NCBI RefSeq assembly: GCF_018228765.1
Contig: NZ_CP073695.1
Coordinates: 744,001-808,000, forward strand
Source: Halorubrum ruber
GTDB lineage: Archaea > Halobacteriota > Halobacteria > Halobacteriales > Haloferacaceae
Direction of reading: 5' to 3'
DNA length: 64,000 nucleotides
Part shown: positions 52,878 to 61,769 of the stretch, piece by piece
Position numbering within the stretch: the first letter of the stretch is position 1
Layout of the letters: every line of letters begins with the position of its first letter
The notes under the pieces: model-generated
Told to the model about the DNA's origin: nothing
Database searches by the model: none
The model's input: the letters and a program-made list of their open reading frames with translations, nothing else
Translations under genes and position numbers: made by a program

Positions 52878-53699
52878 TCAGGCGGGCGTCGCGGCCATCA
52901 TCTCTGCGGCCTCGTCGGCCAGCTCCGCGGCGTCGACGCCCTCGAGGCGCTCGTCGCCGAGCTTCAGGCGGAGCCGGGGGCGGCCGACGTCGATCGGGAC
53001 CTTCTCGGTGTCGATGATGCCGAGGTCCTCGAGGCGCGTCTTCGTCCGGGAGAACGTCGCCTTCGAGGCGATGCCGACGTCCTCGCCCCACTTCGAGATG
53101 TCGTAGAGCAGCACGTCGTTCTTCGCCGCGACGAGCAGCGAGACGGTCACCTCGTCGAGGTCGGCGCCGCCGTCGCGCTCGGTCGCGTCGAGGACGGCGT
53201 CGAAGTCGGCGCGGGCCGCCTCGCCGATCTCCGATTCCATCGTCTCGCGGACCCGGCTGATCGCCGGCGTGCGGAGCGTGTACGGCTCCGCATCGTCGAA
53301 CGCGCCGCGATGGGAGTCGTACACCTCGTCGACGAACTCCTCGTCGTCGGTCGAGAGCGCGGCGACGCCGTCTCCCGCGGTGACCAGGGCGACGACCCGG
53401 GACGGGGAGACGAACAGCGCGTTGTCGACCTCCCCGTCGAGCACCCGGATCTCTAAGGCGCCGTCGGCGACGAGGTCGGCCGCCCGGGACGCGACGACGA
53501 AGTCGTCCATGACGTCCTTGAGCGTGCGCTCGTCGGCGAGCATCGACAGCTCCGGGAGGTCGTCCCGCCCGACCGCGGTCTCGACCAGCGATACGATCGT
53601 CTCCGCGGAGGGGTCCACGACGAGCAGCTCGTCGTCGCCCCCGGCGAACGCCGCTTCGAGCGCCGCCTCGACGTCGGCCGCCAGTAAATTCGACACCAT
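52878..53699 (-). CDS. tbsP: TbsP-like transcriptional regulator (DUF5821)
   Basis: A 273-residue haloarchaeal regulator. The N-terminal ~160 residues form an alpha/beta domain (ELLVVDPSAETIVSLVETAV); the C-terminal part is a winged helix (VSLLVAAKNDVLLYDISKWGEDVGIASKATFSRTKTRLEDLG, positions ~190-232). Architecture matches TbsP of Haloferax, which regulates glucose-metabolism genes with TrmB. The promoter upstream has AT-rich TATA-like sequence (TATTTAATATTAACG near 53729). Confidence 0.65.
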   Translation of the reverse strand: MVSNLLAADVEAALEAAFAGGDDELLVVDPSAETIVSLVETAVGRDDLPELSMLADERTLKDVMDDFVVASRAADLVADGALEIRVLDGEVDNALFVSPSRVVALVTAGDGVAALSTDDEEFVDEVYDSHRGAFDDAEPYTLRTPAISRVRETMESEIGEAARADFDAVLDATERDGGADLDEVTVSLLVAAKNDVLLYDISKWGEDVGIASKATFSRTKTRLEDLGIIDTEKVPIDVGRPRLRLKLGDERLEGVDAAELADEAAEMMAATPA

Positions 53700-54020
53700 T
53701 TATCTCTTCGTATAAAAGCCGGTTGCGTATTTAATATTAACGGGGTTTATGTAACGAACAACGCACGCAGCAGGCCTCAAACCACCGAAAACGGCCGATA
53801 CGACCGGTCGAAAATCGCCCCCCGTCTCGGGGTCGCTTCCGGGCCGACAGTCTTCTCTCGGGCCGGCGGTTTCTCTCGGGAGGTCGCTCTCAGGCCGGCG
53901 GTTTCTCTCGGGAGGTCGCTCTCGGGCCGGCCGGCGGTTCGGGGCCGCGTCCGCGGGCGGCGCGCCGGCAGTTCCGCCGGCGACGGAAGGATTAATGCGC
54001 GGTCGCGCCCGCGTTCGCAC
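53700..54020. other. Intergenic region with 32-bp tandem repeat
   Basis: The ~320 bases between the TbsP-like gene and glyA hold no supportable gene. Near the left end is an AT-rich promoter for the - strand gene. At 53861-53891 and 53893-53923 are two identical 31-base units (GGCCGGCGGTTTCTCTCGGG then AGGTCGCTCTC) with partial copies on both sides. A TATA-like GGATTAATG (~53986) serves glyA. Confidence 0.75.
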
Positions 54021-55268
54021 ATGGACCACGAGCACGTCCGGGAGGTCGACCCGGCGGTCGCCGACGCGCTGGCGGGCGAGCGCGACAGACAGGAGCAGAC
54101 GCTCGCGATGATCGCGAGCGAGAACCACGTCAGCGAGGCGGTGCTGGAGGCGCAGGGGAGCGTCCTCACCAACAAGTACGCCGAGGGCTATCCCGGCTCG
54201 CGCTACTACGCCGGCTGCGAGTACGCCGACGATGTCGAGGAGCTGGCGATCGAGCGCGCGAAGGAGCTGTGGGGCGCCGACCACGTCAACGTCCAGCCCC
54301 ACTCCGGGACGCAGGCGAACCAGGCGGTGTACTACTCCGTCCTCGAGCCGGGCGACAAGATCCTCTCTTTGGACCTCAACCACGGCGGCCACCTCTCGCA
54401 CGGCCATCCAGCGAACTTCACGGGGCAGCTGTACGACGTCGAGCAGTACGAGGTCGACCCCGAGACGGGGTACATCGACTACGAGGGGCTCCGCGCCGCG
54501 GCCGAGTCGTTCGAGCCGGACATCATCGTCTCGGGCTACTCCGCGTACCCCCGCACCGTCGACTGGGAGGAGATCCAGGCGGCCGCGGACGCGGTCGACG
54601 CCTACCACCTCGCGGACATCGCGCACATCACCGGGCTCGTCGCCGCCGGCGTCCACCCGTCGCCGGTCGGCGTCGCCGACTTCGTCACGGGCTCGACCCA
54701 CAAGACGATCCGCGCCGGCCGCGGCGGGATCGTGATGTGCGACGAGGAGTTCGCGGACGACATCGACTCGGCGGTGTTCCCTGGCGGGCAGGGCGGCCCG
54801 CTGATGCACAACGTCGCCGGCAAGGCGGTCGGCTTCAAGGAGGCCTTAGAGCCCGAGTTCGAGGAGTACGCGCAAAACGTGGTCGACAACGCCGAGGTGC
54901 TCGCGGAGACGCTTCAGGAGCACGGCCTCTCGCTGGTCTCCGGCGGGACGGACAACCACCTCGTGCTCGCCGACTTACGCGACTCGCACCCCGACCTCTC
55001 GGGCGGCGACGCGGAGGACGCGCTCGCGGCCGCGAACATCGTCCTCAACGGGAACACGGTCCCCGGCGAGACGCGCTCGCCGTTCGACCCCTCGGGGATC
55101 CGCGCGGGCACCGCCGGGATCACGACGCGCGGCTTCGACGCCGATGCGATCGAGGAGGTCGGCGACCTGATCTACCGCGTCGTCGACAACGTCGACAGCG
55201 AGGACGTCATCTACGAGGTCGGCGAGCGCGTCGTCGAGCTCTGCGAGGCGCACCCGCTGTACGAGTAG
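54021..55268 (+). CDS. glyA: Serine hydroxymethyltransferase
   Basis: A 415-residue PLP enzyme interconverting serine and glycine with a tetrahydropterin carrier. Markers: IASENHVSEAVLEAQGS, YAEGYPGSRYYAGCE, the PLP-Lys motif GSTHKTIRAGRGG and GTAGITTRGFD. Length is standard for archaea. The start MDHEHVREVDPAV at 54021 has a TATA-like element ~30 nt upstream. Confidence 0.95.
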   Translation: MDHEHVREVDPAVADALAGERDRQEQTLAMIASENHVSEAVLEAQGSVLTNKYAEGYPGSRYYAGCEYADDVEELAIERAKELWGADHVNVQPHSGTQANQAVYYSVLEPGDKILSLDLNHGGHLSHGHPANFTGQLYDVEQYEVDPETGYIDYEGLRAAAESFEPDIIVSGYSAYPRTVDWEEIQAAADAVDAYHLADIAHITGLVAAGVHPSPVGVADFVTGSTHKTIRAGRGGIVMCDEEFADDIDSAVFPGGQGGPLMHNVAGKAVGFKEALEPEFEEYAQNVVDNAEVLAETLQEHGLSLVSGGTDNHLVLADLRDSHPDLSGGDAEDALAAANIVLNGNTVPGETRSPFDPSGIRAGTAGITTRGFDADAIEEVGDLIYRVVDNVDSEDVIYEVGERVVELCEAHPLYE

Positions 55269-55360
55269 CGGCACACCGGCTGGCGACGTCGCAGTCGCCG
55301 GTGCTCGACTGCCCGACCGAATCCGTGCGTACAAAGTAGGGGGGAGCCCGACGGGTCGGT

Positions 55361-55771
55361 ATGGCCGACTCGTCGTTCCTCGCAACACGCCTCGACCGCG
55401 CCGCCGTCCCCCTCGCGGTCGGCGACCTGATCGCGCTGATCGTCCTGTTGACGATCGGTGCGATTAACCACAGCAGCGTCGAGTTCCTGTCGTCGAACCC
55501 GCTCTACCTGCTCGAAGTGTTCGCGCCGTTCCTGATCGCGTGGGCCCTGATCGCGCCGCTCGTGGGGGCCTATTCCGCCGGCGCCGTCGAGACCGCGAAG
55601 TCGTCGGTCCCGCTCGTGATCCGGTCGTGGATCCCGGCCGCCGTCGTCGGGCTGGCGCTCCGCGCGTTCGTCTTCCGAGGCGGCGCCGCGCCCGCCTTCG
55701 CCGTCGTCATGCTGGTGCTCGGCTCGGTCGCCCTCGGCGGCTGGCGGGCGGTGTACTTCCGGCTCCGGTAG
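55361..55771 (+). CDS. DUF3054 membrane protein
   Basis: A 136-residue integral membrane protein with four helices (residues ~15-35, 45-70, 85-105, 112-130). It contains the family-like segments VGDLIALIVLLTIGAINH and WALIAPLVGAYS. Function unknown. Confidence 0.82.
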   Translation: MADSSFLATRLDRAAVPLAVGDLIALIVLLTIGAINHSSVEFLSSNPLYLLEVFAPFLIAWALIAPLVGAYSAGAVETAKSSVPLVIRSWIPAAVVGLALRAFVFRGGAAPAFAVVMLVLGSVALGGWRAVYFRLR

Positions 55772-55963
55772 CGGTTTGATCCGATTCGCCCCCGAATTCG
55801 GCGCCTGAACGCTGTCTTCCGCCTTCTCGCCGGGGCCTCGATTCGTATCGACACGGCCACGGCCTTCATAAGTTACGAGTAACGTCTCTGTGTTCACGAA
55901 CGAACTCTCACCGAACACCGAGAAAGATTTAATATGGATTTCCCACTAGTATTCAACGACAGC

Positions 55964-56203
55964 ATGACTGGATACTACGACTACGTCCTCGGGCTCATCC
56001 CGGCAGCGTTGATCGGCGTGACCGCCTTCCTCAACCTTGTCGGGCTGTCGTTGATGTCGGCGTTGCCCGCGGGCGCGGTGGCCGCCGCGACCGTCATGGC
56101 CCACGCGATCTTCGTCAGGGCCCCAGTCGCCGCCGACGCGCCGGCGGACGCGTCGCGCCCCGGTCGGGGAGATGGGGGACCGGGCGGCCGGTCGTCCGCG
56201 TGA
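55964..56203 (+). CDS. Small haloarchaeal membrane protein
   Basis: A 79-residue protein starting MTGYYDYVLGLIPAALIG with two membrane helices and a disordered C-terminus. A TATA-like GATTTAATATG (55926-55936) sits 28-38 nt before ATG 55964. The in-frame ATG at 55934 lies inside that TATA box, so the later start is preferred. Function unknown. Confidence 0.65.
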   Translation: MTGYYDYVLGLIPAALIGVTAFLNLVGLSLMSALPAGAVAAATVMAHAIFVRAPVAADAPADASRPGRGDGGPGGRSSA

Positions 56204-56261
56204 CGCGTCGCCGTTCGCCGCGTCCTGTACCGTTTAGTTCCCCCGCCCCGACTGGTCGGGC

Positions 56262-57263
56262 ATGACGGACGCCCTGTTCCTCACGAGTTCCGAGGTCGAC
56301 GACCTCGCCGAGCCGGCCGACTACGTCGCCGCCGTGCGCGACGCCTACCGACAGGTGGGCGAGGGAGCGCCCGCGGAGCCGCGGACGAAGCTGTTCAACC
56401 GCGAGCCGCCGGGGATGTTGACCACCTACGCCGCCCTCCTCCCCGAGACGGGCGCGATGGGCGGGTACACGTACTCCGCCGGCTTCGGCGCGGAGGACGC
56501 GTGGTTCATGACCCCGCTGTTCGACGCCGAGTCGGGCGCGCCGCTCGCGCTGCTCGACGGCGCGTCGATGAACCCGTTCAAGACCGGCGCCGCCGGGGCG
56601 GTCGCGGTCGACGCGCTCGCTCGCGAGGATGCGACCGAGCTCGCCGTGATCGGCAGCGGCGCACAGGCGCGCGGGCAGGTCGCGACGACCGCGACGGTCC
56701 GCGAGTTCGAGGCGGTGCGCGTCTTCTCGCCGACCCCGGAGCACCGGGAGGCGTTCGCCGCCGACTTCGACGAGCGGCTCGACGCCGACGTGTCGGCGGT
56801 CGAGAGCGCGAGCGCCGCGCTGGCGGGTGCCGATGTCGTGATCACCGCGACGACCGCGAGCGAGCCGGTGATCGACGACGCCGACGTGGAGCCGGGGACG
56901 CACGTTACCGCGATGGGCCAGTACCACCCGGAGAAGAACGAACTCCCGCCGGAGCTCGTCGCGCGGGCCACCTACGTCCCCGACCTCCGAGCGCGTGCGA
57001 CGCAGGACGCCGGCTCGTACCTCGCCGCGGTCGAGGCCGACCTGATCGCGGAGGGCGAGGGGATCGCGGCCGACCTCGGCGAGGTCGTCGCGGGCGACCA
57101 CCCCGGTCGGACGAGCGACGAGGAGGTGACCGTCTTCGACTCCGGCGGGAGCGGGGTCGAGACGGTCGCGGCCGCGTACATGCTTTATAAACGGGCGAGC
57201 GAGAAGGGGCGCGGGCAGACCATCGACTTCGCGCCCGCGAGCGAGGCGCTGACTGGGGAGTAG
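56262..57263 (+). CDS. Ornithine cyclodeaminase/mu-crystallin family protein
   Basis: A 333-residue NAD(P)-binding protein of the OCD family, which includes archaeal alanine dehydrogenase and imine reductases. The Rossmann motif is VIGSGAQARGQVATT; a substrate Lys lies in EPRTKLFNR; and AGADVVITATTASEPVI matches the family. Substrate undetermined. Confidence 0.85.
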   Translation: MTDALFLTSSEVDDLAEPADYVAAVRDAYRQVGEGAPAEPRTKLFNREPPGMLTTYAALLPETGAMGGYTYSAGFGAEDAWFMTPLFDAESGAPLALLDGASMNPFKTGAAGAVAVDALAREDATELAVIGSGAQARGQVATTATVREFEAVRVFSPTPEHREAFAADFDERLDADVSAVESASAALAGADVVITATTASEPVIDDADVEPGTHVTAMGQYHPEKNELPPELVARATYVPDLRARATQDAGSYLAAVEADLIAEGEGIAADLGEVVAGDHPGRTSDEEVTVFDSGGSGVETVAAAYMLYKRASEKGRGQTIDFAPASEALTGE

Positions 57264-57299
57264 GCGCAGGTTGAAGTAGCGCGGCGGCGTCCGGTCGGT

Positions 57300-57809
57300 A
57301 TGCTGATCGGCATCGTCTCCGACACGCACGACGACCTGACCGCGGTCGAGGCGGCCGTCTCGCTGTTCGAGCGCGAGGGGGTCGACGCGGTCGTCCACTG
57401 CGGCGACTTCGTCGCGCCCTTCTCAGTGACGCCGTTCGACGCGGATTTCGACTTCCACGCCGTCCGCGGGAACAACGACGGCGAGTGGGCGGTCGAGTCG
57501 ACGGTCGAGGAGTTCAGCGAGTACCACGGCGAGGCCGCCGCGCTCTCGTTCGACGGTGTGGATATTGCGGTCACTCACGGGACGAGCGACCTCGTCGTCG
57601 ACGCGCTCGTCGACTGCGGCGACTACGACTACGTGTTCCACGGCCACACCCACGCGCACGGCGTCGAGGCGCGAGACGGGACCGTCCGCGTGAACCCGGG
57701 CGGGCTTCCGATCCCGGTCGACGGTGCGGACGACGCGTTCCGCGTCGCGACGCTGGAGACGACGGATTCGGGTGTGGATGCGGTGGCGCACCACGTCCTC
57801 GACGAATAA
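57300..57809 (+). CDS. YfcE/MJ0936-type metallophosphoesterase
   Basis: A 169-residue calcineurin-like phosphoesterase with the full metal motif set: SDTHDD, CGDFV, GNNDGEW, THGTS and FHGHTHAHG. MJ0936-type enzymes hydrolyse phosphodiesters in vitro; the natural substrate is unknown. It ends just before element copy D. Confidence 0.9.
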   Translation: MLIGIVSDTHDDLTAVEAAVSLFEREGVDAVVHCGDFVAPFSVTPFDADFDFHAVRGNNDGEWAVESTVEEFSEYHGEAAALSFDGVDIAVTHGTSDLVVDALVDCGDYDYVFHGHTHAHGVEARDGTVRVNPGGLPIPVDGADDAFRVATLETTDSGVDAVAHHVLDE

Positions 57810-57833
57810 GAACCGTGCGTGACGTAGGCCAGT

Positions 57834-58298
57834 CGTTTATAAGTTGAACTGTGATACGGTGTCAGATGTTTATAAGAAGTCGTCGGCTCCGCGGTGAAGG
57901 CTGCCAAAGCCCCAGCCGCTGGGTTATAAATGGCTGATCGCGGATCGGTGGCGAACACCGCCAAAGCCCCAGCCGCTCGCTTATAAATCGTTGCTGGTGA
58001 ATCGTCGGCGAACACCGCCAAACCCCCAGCCGCGAGGCGGTCGCACGCTCGTTGCGCGCTTCAGTCGCTCACTTCGTTCGCTCCTTCCAGTGCTTACGTC
58101 GCCTGCGACCGCCTCGCGGCTGCCCGTTTGAGTCCCACCCTGTACCGCACAGCGACCGCACCTCACACCTCCCCAGCCTCGTCGCTGGCACCCTCCGCTT
58201 CGCTCCGGGAGCCAGCGACTCCCTCGCGCGTGCTGTCTCGCGGCCGCCGAGGGCGGCCGCTCGCAGGCACGCGCCACCGCATTTTCGTTTATAAACTA
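57834..58298 (+). repeat. Three-hairpin element, copy D (complete)
   Basis: The element fills the gap between the phosphoesterase and the aldehyde oxidoreductase. The tail has TATA-like boxes at 57836, 57869, 57923 and 57981 and boxes of the CCAAAGCCCCAGCCG type at 57904, 57961 and 58018, exactly 57 bp apart. H1: perfect 19-bp arms 58027-58045/58104-58122 with a 58-nt loop. H2: 9-bp arms 58181-58189/58211-58219. H3: outer stem 58226-58233/58267-58274, inner stem 58240-58248/58252-58260. It ends at GTTTATAAAC (58287-58296). Confidence 0.93.
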
Positions 58299-58374
58299 TC
58301 GCACCGCCGCTAACTGGTATTTAAACCGCCTCCCCACCCCGAGTTTTATCGCCGCTCGTTCGCTCTGTTCGTCC

Positions 58375-60096
58375 ATGAGACACGCACAGGGGCCGCTCCT
58401 CACGATCGACCTAACCGAGCGGACCGCGTCGACGGAGCCGATCGACGATCGGCTCGCGTCGTTCGTCGGCGGCCGCGGGCTCAACACGTCGCTCGCGTAC
58501 GACCGGATCCCGTTCGACGCCGACCCGCTCGGCCCGGAGAACCGGCTGTATTTTTCGACCGGTCCGATGCAGTACTCGACGACCTCCTACACCGGCCGGA
58601 TGGCCGCCACGGGCCTCTCGCCGCTCACGAACGGGCTGCTGTCGTCGAACGCGGGCGGGTTCCTCTCGCGGAACTTCACCGGCGCGGGGTACGCGGCCGT
58701 CGAGATCGTCGGCGCGAGCGACGACCTGCTCGCGGTCCACGTCCGCGAGGTCGGCCCGGACGGCGAGCCGGACGTGACGTTCGAGGAGGTCCCGGACTTA
58801 GAGCAGGCGGAGGTGTCGGCGGTCTCCGACCGGTTCGCGGAGACGCGCGACCTGGAGCCCGAACACGTTGCCTGCGTCGGCCCCGCAGGGGAGAACGAGG
58901 TGCGGTTCGCGTCGGTGATGACCTCGGACACGCGGGCGTTCGGGCGCGGCGGGCTGGGGGCCGTCCTCGGCTCGAAGGGCGTGAAGGCGCTCACGTTCGA
59001 CGGGGATAGCGAGGCCGAGATCGACCTCGACTGGCCCGACGAGGCGGGGGAAGTCCACCGCGAGGCGGCCACCTCCGACTCGATCATGAAGCGGCAGGGG
59101 ACGACGAGCGTGACGGAGCTCGCCAACGAGGTGGACGCGCTCCCCTCCTACTACTTCGCCGAGACCTCCTTCGAGGGCGTCGAGGGCATCTCCGGCGACC
59201 GCGTCGAGGAGAAGAAGTACAAGAAGGGGACCTGCTCGCAGTGCGCGTTCGCCTGTAAGCTCCCCACGCGCGACGAGGCGACCGGCGTCGAGACGGAGGG
59301 CCCCGAGTTCGAGACCGTGATGGCGTTCGGCTCGAACGCGGGCGTCGACGACGTCGTCGACGTGATGGCCGCGAACGAGCTGTGCGACGAGCTGGGGATG
59401 GACACCATCTCCTGTGGCGACGTCGTCTCGATGTTCCTGCAGAGCGAAGACGAGTTCGGCAACGCGGAGCTCGTCCGCTCGCTCGTCGAGCAGATCGCTT
59501 ACCGCGAGGGCGTCGGCGACAAGCTCGCGGAGGGCGTCCACCGCGCCCACGCGGAGTTCGGCGCCGAGGACTGGACGGTGAAGGGGATGGCGTTCTCCGG
59601 CCACGACGGCCGCGCGCTCAACGGGCAGGGGCTCGCGTTCGCGACCGCGAACCGCGGCGCCGACCACATGTACGGGGAGTTCTACCCGTACGAGTACCCG
59701 CTCGTCGACCCCGACGACGCGCTCGACCCGCAGGGACTCGACGGGAAACCTCCCAAGCTCGTCGCGAAGGAGAACCGCAACGCGGTGCTAGACTCCGCCG
59801 TGATCTGTAAGTTCTCGCGGGGCACCGTCACCGACGACCGGCTTGCCGCGCTGCTCGACGCCGACTACGACGCCCTCCAATCGCTGGGCGCGCGGATCGT
59901 CGAGTTGGAGCGCGCGTTCAACAACGCCCGCGGCTTTGACCGCGCCGACGACACGCTCCCGTACGCCGACGCGATCGAGGGGTTCGACGACGCCCTCTCG
60001 GAGTACTACGCGCTCCGCGGCTGGAACGACGACGGCACCGTCCCGGGCCACGGCGACGGCCTCGACGCCGGGAGCCGAGCGACGGCCGACGACTGA
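58375..60096 (+). CDS. aor: Tungsten/molybdopterin aldehyde ferredoxin oxidoreductase
   Basis: A 573-residue AOR-family enzyme that oxidises aldehydes to acids and reduces ferredoxin. The N-terminal pterin-binding domain is typical (LTIDLTERTASTEPI, FVGGRGLNTSLAY). The Fe4S4 ligands are in GTCSQCAFAC (three Cys) and SAVICKFS (fourth). EGPEFETVMAFGSN is a family signature. TATA-like TTTTATC ~28 nt upstream. The element copy just before it ends in a bidirectional TATA-like palindrome. Confidence 0.9.
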   Translation: MRHAQGPLLTIDLTERTASTEPIDDRLASFVGGRGLNTSLAYDRIPFDADPLGPENRLYFSTGPMQYSTTSYTGRMAATGLSPLTNGLLSSNAGGFLSRNFTGAGYAAVEIVGASDDLLAVHVREVGPDGEPDVTFEEVPDLEQAEVSAVSDRFAETRDLEPEHVACVGPAGENEVRFASVMTSDTRAFGRGGLGAVLGSKGVKALTFDGDSEAEIDLDWPDEAGEVHREAATSDSIMKRQGTTSVTELANEVDALPSYYFAETSFEGVEGISGDRVEEKKYKKGTCSQCAFACKLPTRDEATGVETEGPEFETVMAFGSNAGVDDVVDVMAANELCDELGMDTISCGDVVSMFLQSEDEFGNAELVRSLVEQIAYREGVGDKLAEGVHRAHAEFGAEDWTVKGMAFSGHDGRALNGQGLAFATANRGADHMYGEFYPYEYPLVDPDDALDPQGLDGKPPKLVAKENRNAVLDSAVICKFSRGTVTDDRLAALLDADYDALQSLGARIVELERAFNNARGFDRADDTLPYADAIEGFDDALSEYYALRGWNDDGTVPGHGDGLDAGSRATADD

Positions 60097-60120
60097 GCCG
60101 GAGTCTTTCCCGCTGCTCGC

Positions 60121-61767
60121 CTACTCGCCGCCCGACTCGACGTCGACGCCGCGGAACTCGAACCGGGCGCCGCCGCGTTCGCCGTCGACCAGTTCGACCG
60201 TCCAGCCGTGGGCGTCCGCGACCTCGGCGACGATCTTCAGCCCGAACCCGGTGCCGTCGGGGTCGGTCGTCACGCCCGCCTCGAACACCTCCTCGCGGTC
60301 GGCCGGGTCGATCCCGGGGCCGTCGTCCTCGACGTAGAACCCGTCGCCGTCCGGGAGCGCGCCGACCGTGACGGTGACCGTCTCGCCGACGTGTTCGACC
60401 GCGTTGCCGAAGAGGTTCTCTAAGGCCTGCCGCAGGCGGCTGCGGTCCGCCTCGACGACCGCGTCCGTCTCGACCGCGAGCGTCGCCGACTCGGTGTCCG
60501 CGGTCTCCCAGCACTCGGCGGCGAGGTCCGCCAGCGGGACGGGCTCGGTCTCGTCGATCCCAGACCCCTGTCTCGCCAGCGCGAGCAGGTCCTCGATGAG
60601 GGCGTCCATCCGGTCCAGCGAGCGCTTCACCGCCCCGAGCTCCCCGACGTCGATCGACTCGTCCGCGAGCCGGTCGCTGACGATCTCGAGGTTCCCGGCC
60701 GCGACGTTGAGCGGGCTCCGCAGGTCGTGTGAGACGAGGCTGGCGAACTCCTCCAAGCGGTCGCGCTCGCGCGCCACCTCCTCCTCGCGGCGCCGGAGCT
60801 GCCGCTCCCGTTCGATGCGGACGAGCACCATCGTCACCGTCGCCGCCCAGATGCGCGCGACCGCGAGATCGGAGTCGTCGAAGGCGTCGGGAGCGGTCGC
60901 GCCGACGTTCAACACGCCGTACCGACCGAGCGGGACGACGAGTTCGCTGCGGATCGTCGCGTCGTCGTCGTAGCGGTCCGGGTCGTCGCCGACATCCGCC
61001 ACGTAGGTCGGCTCCCCGCTCTCGAACACGTCCCACGTAATGCTCCGCTCGTCGGCCGCGAACGTCGGGTGGTCGCCGACGACGGCGTCCGCCGTGTCGG
61101 TCCAGGCGATCGGTTCGAGGGCGTCTTCCCCCTCGTCGTACAGCCAGATCGCGGCGATCGGATGACCCAGTACGTCGTCGACGTACGCCACCGCCGCCTC
61201 GGCGGCCGCCTCCCTGTCGGTCGTCTTCAGCAGCTCCCGGGTCGCCTCGTGGAGGGATTCGAGCGTCTCCGTGCGGCGCTGGAGCGCCAGCCGCCGCGTC
61301 CGCTCGTTCGAGACGTCGATCGCGGTGACGACCGCGTACGGGTCGCCGTCGATCTCGAACGGGCCGACGCTGACCCGGACCGGGACGAGGACGCCGTCGC
61401 CGCGGCGGACGGCCAGCTCGAACCCGTCGGCGAGCGACCGCGCCTCGCCGGCGCGCGTCGTCTCGATGAGCGCCCGCACGTCGTGGCGAGAGTCCGCTGC
61501 CTCCCTCTCGCTCGGCTCGTTGCTCCCGAAACCACTGGCTCCGGTGCTGTCGTCGTCGACGCCGGAGGGCGGCGCCGACCCGCCGCCGCCCCAGTCCAGC
61601 TCGGTCGGATCCTCGAACACGTCGCCGATCGACCGCCCCGAGAGGTCATTCGGGTCGAGCCCGAACACCGCTTCGACGCTCGGCGTCCCGGCGTGGACGA
61701 CGCCGTCGCCGTCGACGACCAGCGTCGGGTCCGGCGTGGCGTCGATCGCCTCGGGGAAGCGGTCCAT
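60121..61767 (-). CDS. PAS-GAF sensor histidine kinase
   Basis: A 548-residue kinase. Order: PAS domain (~5-160, ATPDPTLVVDGDGVVH, with an acidic insert), GAF domain (~175-335, EAAVAYVDDVLGHPIAAIWLY), HisKA with the phospho-His in FASLVSHDLRSPLN, and HATPase with the N box (NLFGNAVEHV) and G boxes (DDGPGIDPADREE, GTGFGLKIV). No transmembrane segment, so it is a cytoplasmic sensor, possibly for a small ligand or redox state. No receiver partner adjacent. It starts two bases after the upstream gene ends. Confidence 0.88.
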   Translation of the reverse strand: MDRFPEAIDATPDPTLVVDGDGVVHAGTPSVEAVFGLDPNDLSGRSIGDVFEDPTELDWGGGGSAPPSGVDDDSTGASGFGSNEPSEREAADSRHDVRALIETTRAGEARSLADGFELAVRRGDGVLVPVRVSVGPFEIDGDPYAVVTAIDVSNERTRRLALQRRTETLESLHEATRELLKTTDREAAAEAAVAYVDDVLGHPIAAIWLYDEGEDALEPIAWTDTADAVVGDHPTFAADERSITWDVFESGEPTYVADVGDDPDRYDDDATIRSELVVPLGRYGVLNVGATAPDAFDDSDLAVARIWAATVTMVLVRIERERQLRRREEEVARERDRLEEFASLVSHDLRSPLNVAAGNLEIVSDRLADESIDVGELGAVKRSLDRMDALIEDLLALARQGSGIDETEPVPLADLAAECWETADTESATLAVETDAVVEADRSRLRQALENLFGNAVEHVGETVTVTVGALPDGDGFYVEDDGPGIDPADREEVFEAGVTTDPDGTGFGLKIVAEVADAHGWTVELVDGERGGARFEFRGVDVESGGE

Positions 61768-61769
61768 GG

